A stretch of DNA of 8,999 nt from an uncultured Clostridia bacterium (GTDB lineage: Bacteria > Bacillota > Clostridia > UBA1381), in contig CAUGRT010000059.1 in the NCBI GenBank assembly GCA_959602045.1, forward strand, positions 1 to 8,999, given 5' to 3'. Position numbers and translations under genes: made by a program. A model generated the notes under the pieces. It saw only the letters and a list, made by a program, of their open reading frames with translations. It ran no database searches and had not been told where the DNA came from. Shown in pieces: positions 6,835 through 8,999 of the stretch (positions are counted from its first letter, which is position 1; each line of letters opens with the position of its first letter).

Positions 6835-7887
6835 TTATTGTTGGGATGTTGTTTGTGCGTCGGCGGTAGATTCGGGAGCGGTCGGATTGTAGTCTATATC
6901 GTCCAGTCTGTGGAAAGTATAGCCTTGACTGCTCAGCCACTCGATTGCAGATGCCAGATAATTGGCTGTTGCCTGCTTAGCTGCGGCATCGTGCATCAAA
7001 ACAACTAAGTTATTGTAGCCGTTGGAGGTTTGTTTCAGATAATCCAGTAATCCTTCAGCATCCTTTGTTTTGCCCTCTGCATCGCCGTTTAAGGCATTCC
7101 AATCGCAGTAATAAAATCCTGCTTCTTTTAAAGAAACCTTGCACTGCTGCTTTACCGGTGCGTGGCTGTCGGCACTGGAATTGTAGCTTCCGCCGGGAAA
7201 ACGTACCAGCTTGAACGGCTCTTCGCCATCGGTCACACTTCGGATTGCATCATAACAATTGTTCACTTCTGTCATAAATGATTCGGTTGATTCATATAAT
7301 GCATCATACTCATGTCCTTGAGAATGGTTTGCAATCAGATGTCCCTCCTCATAAACACGTCTTGCCATATCGGGATTTGCTTTAATCAGCGAGCCAACCT
7401 CGAAAAAGGTTGCTTTCACGTTGTATTTTCTCAGCGTATCCAGAATCTGCGGCGTAATATTGGTTGTAGGGCCGTCATCAAACGTTAAATAACAACGCTT
7501 GGATTCACCTGAATTCTCAATAATTTTTAATAAATCATTCTCCTCGGATGCCGGAGGAATGGATGAAGCTTGCTGTGTTGTTTCGGATTGCGCAGGGGTT
7601 TGCGTATTTGCTCCTATTACGGATGAACCTGTGACTTTACCGTCAATGGATGCCGTAACGGTGGATGAACCTTGCTCTTGCCCTGCAGCAGTGGTAGCCT
7701 GCGGTTGAGCAGCGTAATTCTGCGCCTCTTGCTTATTTTTATTTACAACAGATACGGCAACGCAAGCAAGGGCGATAACTCCTGTGAGCGCAATTAACGA
7801 AATCGCAGTGCGTATGCGTTTTTTTCTGAGCCGCTCGCGTCTGCGCCGTTCGCGGTTTTTGTCTTCAAAACTACTGCGAGTTGCCAT
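6835..7887 (-). CDS. Membrane-anchored polysaccharide deacetylase (NodB domain)
   Basis: A 350-residue member of carbohydrate esterase family 4, likely removing N-acetyl groups from peptidoglycan or another surface glycan outside the cell. A very basic N-terminus (RERRRRERLRKKRIR, about 11-25) precedes one hydrophobic helix (about 26-46). This fits a type II anchor with the catalytic part outside. A Ser/Thr/Gln/Ala-rich linker runs to about residue 115. The NodB domain is complete: TFDDGP (135-140; D137, D138), HSQGH (H188, H192) as the metal-binding pair, RFPGGSYN (229-236), DWNALNGD, and LMHD (H299). The C-terminal tail is again low-complexity. The start at 7887 has GAAGGAG 8 nt upstream; an upstream ATG at 7920 lies almost at the predicted transcript start and is rejected. 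It is divergent from the PdaA homologue. The exact substrate is not known. Confidence 0.92.
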   Translation of the reverse strand: MATRSSFEDKNRERRRRERLRKKRIRTAISLIALTGVIALACVAVSVVNKNKQEAQNYAAQPQATTAAGQEQGSSTVTASIDGKVTGSSVIGANTQTPAQSETTQQASSIPPASEENDLLKIIENSGESKRCYLTFDDGPTTNITPQILDTLRKYNVKATFFEVGSLIKANPDMARRVYEEGHLIANHSQGHEYDALYESTESFMTEVNNCYDAIRSVTDGEEPFKLVRFPGGSYNSSADSHAPVKQQCKVSLKEAGFYYCDWNALNGDAEGKTKDAEGLLDYLKQTSNGYNNLVVLMHDAAAKQATANYLASAIEWLSSQGYTFHRLDDIDYNPTAPESTADAQTTSQQ

Positions 7888-7895
7888 TGATTTCA

Positions 7896-7902
7896 CTCCT
7901 TC
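7896..7902 (-). promoter_or_regulatory. Ribosome binding site of the anchored deacetylase
   Basis: On the minus strand this reads GAAGGAG, 8 nt before the ATG at 7887. It fixes that start and argues against the in-frame ATG at 7920. Confidence 0.85.
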
Positions 7903-7930
7903 AAAAATAATAAAAAACATGTATGTCTAT

Positions 7931-7959
7931 ATTATATACTATTTAATATAAAAATTCAA
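7931..7959 (-). promoter_or_regulatory. Sigma-A promoter of the anchored deacetylase
   Basis: On the minus strand TTGAAT (7954-7959) and a consensus TATAAT (7931-7936) are separated by exactly 17 bp. Transcription would start near 7924, about 37 nt before the ATG at 7887. The surroundings are extremely AT-rich, which raises the chance of fortuitous -10 matches, but the box spacing and position fit well. No comparable vegetative promoter was found for the divergent pdaA-like gene in the same spacer. Confidence 0.75.
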
Positions 7960-8019
7960 CATATTTTTTATATTTTCAGTAAAAAAATTAACCAAAAATA
8001 AAGGAAAAGGGGTTTTTAT

Positions 8020-8865
8020 ATGAGAAAATTTATTTTATTGTCGATTGTTGCTGTGTTATTGTCAGGATGTGGTAATCTGCAAGACCCTATCACTCCGGAA
8101 TCGACACAAAATCCGACGGAATATCCGTCTGCGACAGCTGCACCGCCAACGGAAGTGCCGTATGTTGATTTGGATACGCTTTCAACCAAAGTGACTGGCT
8201 GGGGATTTGTGCGCAAAAAAGGCTCTGAGCCGGAGGTTCCGGCAGCACAGCAGGAGGAATTGCAAAAATACGGCGGATATTATATCGGAAACCGGGAGAA
8301 AAAGGAGATTTATTTGACCTTTGATGAGGGGTATGAGAACGGTTATACGGCAAAAATTTTGGATGTACTGCATGATACCGGTGTTCCGGCGGCGTTTTTT
8401 GTGACAGGACCTTATCTGGAGGGACAGCAGGAGTTGGTGCAAAGAATGATCAGCGAAGGACATGTCGTAGGGAATCATACGATTCATCATCCGAATTTGG
8501 GAGAGTGCAGTGATGAAAAAATTAAGGAAGAATTGGACGGACTGAATGAAAAATGCGAGAAACTGTATGGGGTAAAAATGCAGTTCATGCGTCCACCTGA
8601 GGGGGCATACAGCGAGCGCTCTTTGGTAGTCACGCAGAATTTGGGATATAAGACGATTTTATGGAGTCATGCGTATAAGGATTGGGACGTGAATTTTCAG
8701 CCGGGGGCAGAAAACGCAATCAAACAGGTAGTGCCGTATTTTCATAATGGGGAAATCTTGCTGCTGCATGCCGTTTCTAAGGACAATGCCGAAGCATTGG
8801 CAGATATGATCACCGCCGCGCGGGAACAGGGTTATGAATTTAAGTCACTGAACGATTTGGAATAA
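8020..8865 (+). CDS. pdaA: PdaA-like delta-lactam-biosynthetic de-N-acetylase, lipoprotein
   Basis: A 281-residue CE4 deacetylase of the PdaA type. In Bacillus subtilis PdaA deacetylates muramic acid during formation of the muramic delta-lactam of spore cortex, so this gene points to a spore former. The N-terminus is a lipoprotein signal peptide with lipobox LLSGC (Cys17), then a Pro/Thr/Ser-rich linker (about 20-48). The catalytic domain has TFDEGYENGYT (100-110; D102, with Glu103 where classical NodB enzymes have the second Asp), HTIHH (H153, H157), RPPEGAYS (191-198), WSHAYKDWD (215-223) and LLLHAVS (H250). The TFD-x-GYENGYT and KDWD signatures favour PdaA over other CE4 enzymes. AAGGGG at 8007-8012 lies 7 nt before the ATG. 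Sporulation control would be expected for this family, but I could not identify a sporulation-sigma promoter with correct spacing. No rho-independent terminator was found after the stop. Confidence 0.9.
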   Translation: MRKFILLSIVAVLLSGCGNLQDPITPESTQNPTEYPSATAAPPTEVPYVDLDTLSTKVTGWGFVRKKGSEPEVPAAQQEELQKYGGYYIGNREKKEIYLTFDEGYENGYTAKILDVLHDTGVPAAFFVTGPYLEGQQELVQRMISEGHVVGNHTIHHPNLGECSDEKIKEELDGLNEKCEKLYGVKMQFMRPPEGAYSERSLVVTQNLGYKTILWSHAYKDWDVNFQPGAENAIKQVVPYFHNGEILLLHAVSKDNAEALADMITAAREQGYEFKSLNDLE

Positions 8866-8897
8866 GTTTTTTATAGAAACCCAAATAACTCTCAAAT

Positions 8898-8988
8898 GAA
8901 TTTTCATATGTTTTTGTTCTGTGGAGGCGAGTTCCGCGCAACGTAGCGGATGTCTGAGCCGGAACAGAACAAAAATATATGAAAATTC
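8898..8988. repeat. 91-nt palindromic element with GC-rich centre
   Basis: Arms 8898-8921 and 8965-8988 are 24-nt inverted repeats with a single difference, at 8910 versus 8976. That difference would be a G-U pair in plus-strand RNA and an A-C mismatch in minus-strand RNA. A further T-A pair extends the stem inward. The arms are AT-rich, while the 43-nt centre is strongly GC-rich and contains its own small stem, TCCGC (8933-8937) with GCGGA (8946-8950). There is no U tract on either side, no coding frame and no obvious target-site duplication. It resembles an intergenic palindromic repeat (REP- or MITE-like) or a structured RNA downstream of the pdaA-like gene. Confidence 0.6.
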
Positions 8989-8999
8989 CTGCACTTACC

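Noticed and set aside
7888..7920. Eleven-residue N-terminal extension of the anchored deacetylase (start at 7920)
   Set aside because: It falls at the predicted transcript start and overlaps the true ribosome binding site.
7937..7990. Sporulation (sigma-G type) promoter for the pdaA-like gene
   Set aside because: A CATATTT resembling a -10 box is present at 7960-7966, but no matching -35 element lies at suitable spacing, and the area is too AT-rich for single-box matches to count.
8898..8999. Palindromic element as a rho-independent terminator for the pdaA-like gene
   Set aside because: No T run follows either arm in either direction, and the stem is much longer than a usual terminator stem.

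Overview
The window looks like chromosomal core and near-core sequence from a low-to-mid GC, spore-forming member of the Firmicutes, probably class Clostridia. The support is: AAGGAGG-type ribosome binding sites, sigma-A promoters of the form TTGACA-17-TATACT, hairpin-plus-U-tract terminators, a bacterial-type AspRS, a PocR/AraC regulator, and a PdaA-like spore-cortex deacetylase. The genus cannot be fixed from the sequence. I see no tRNA, rRNA, CRISPR array, transposase, phage gene or toxin-antitoxin pair.

Layout from left to right. A strong promoter (88-116) and a leader of about 100 nt precede aspS (224-1996, +). A small alpha/beta hydrolase of the acetyl-esterase type (2055-2834, +) follows after 58 nt with no terminator between them, and the pair ends at a perfect hairpin terminator (2847-2872). 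A PocR-domain AraC-family regulator (2884-3690, -) is divergent from a cytoplasmic FAD-dependent oxidoreductase of the FAD_oxidored family (3857-5641, +). The 166 bp between them carry tandem and inverted short repeats with helical spacing, as expected for the regulator's operators. A bidirectional terminator (5650-5682) separates the oxidoreductase from convergent galT (5689-6666, -), which has its own promoter. Next come two cell-wall-type polysaccharide deacetylases in divergent orientation: a membrane-anchored one (6835-7887, -) with its own promoter and terminator, and a lipoprotein PdaA homologue (8020-8865, +). The window closes with a 91-nt almost perfect palindromic element (8898-8988) with a GC-rich centre.

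Functionally there are four modules: translation (aspS) with a hitch-hiking esterase; a regulator-enzyme pair that probably responds to a small molecule and oxidises or reduces an unknown, possibly sugar-derived substrate; Leloir-pathway galactose metabolism (galT alone, no galK or galE in view); and peptidoglycan modification. No gene here belongs to a recognisably novel system. The least explained parts are the regulator/FAD-oxidoreductase pair with its repeat-rich control region, and the terminal palindromic element.

Three limits apply. Protein families were assigned by reading motifs, not by database search. Promoters and operators are sequence matches only. For galT and the first deacetylase I chose starts downstream of the longest possible ORF, based on ribosome binding sites and promoter position. 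No gene-free stretch exceeds 300 bases; the longest is 1-223.
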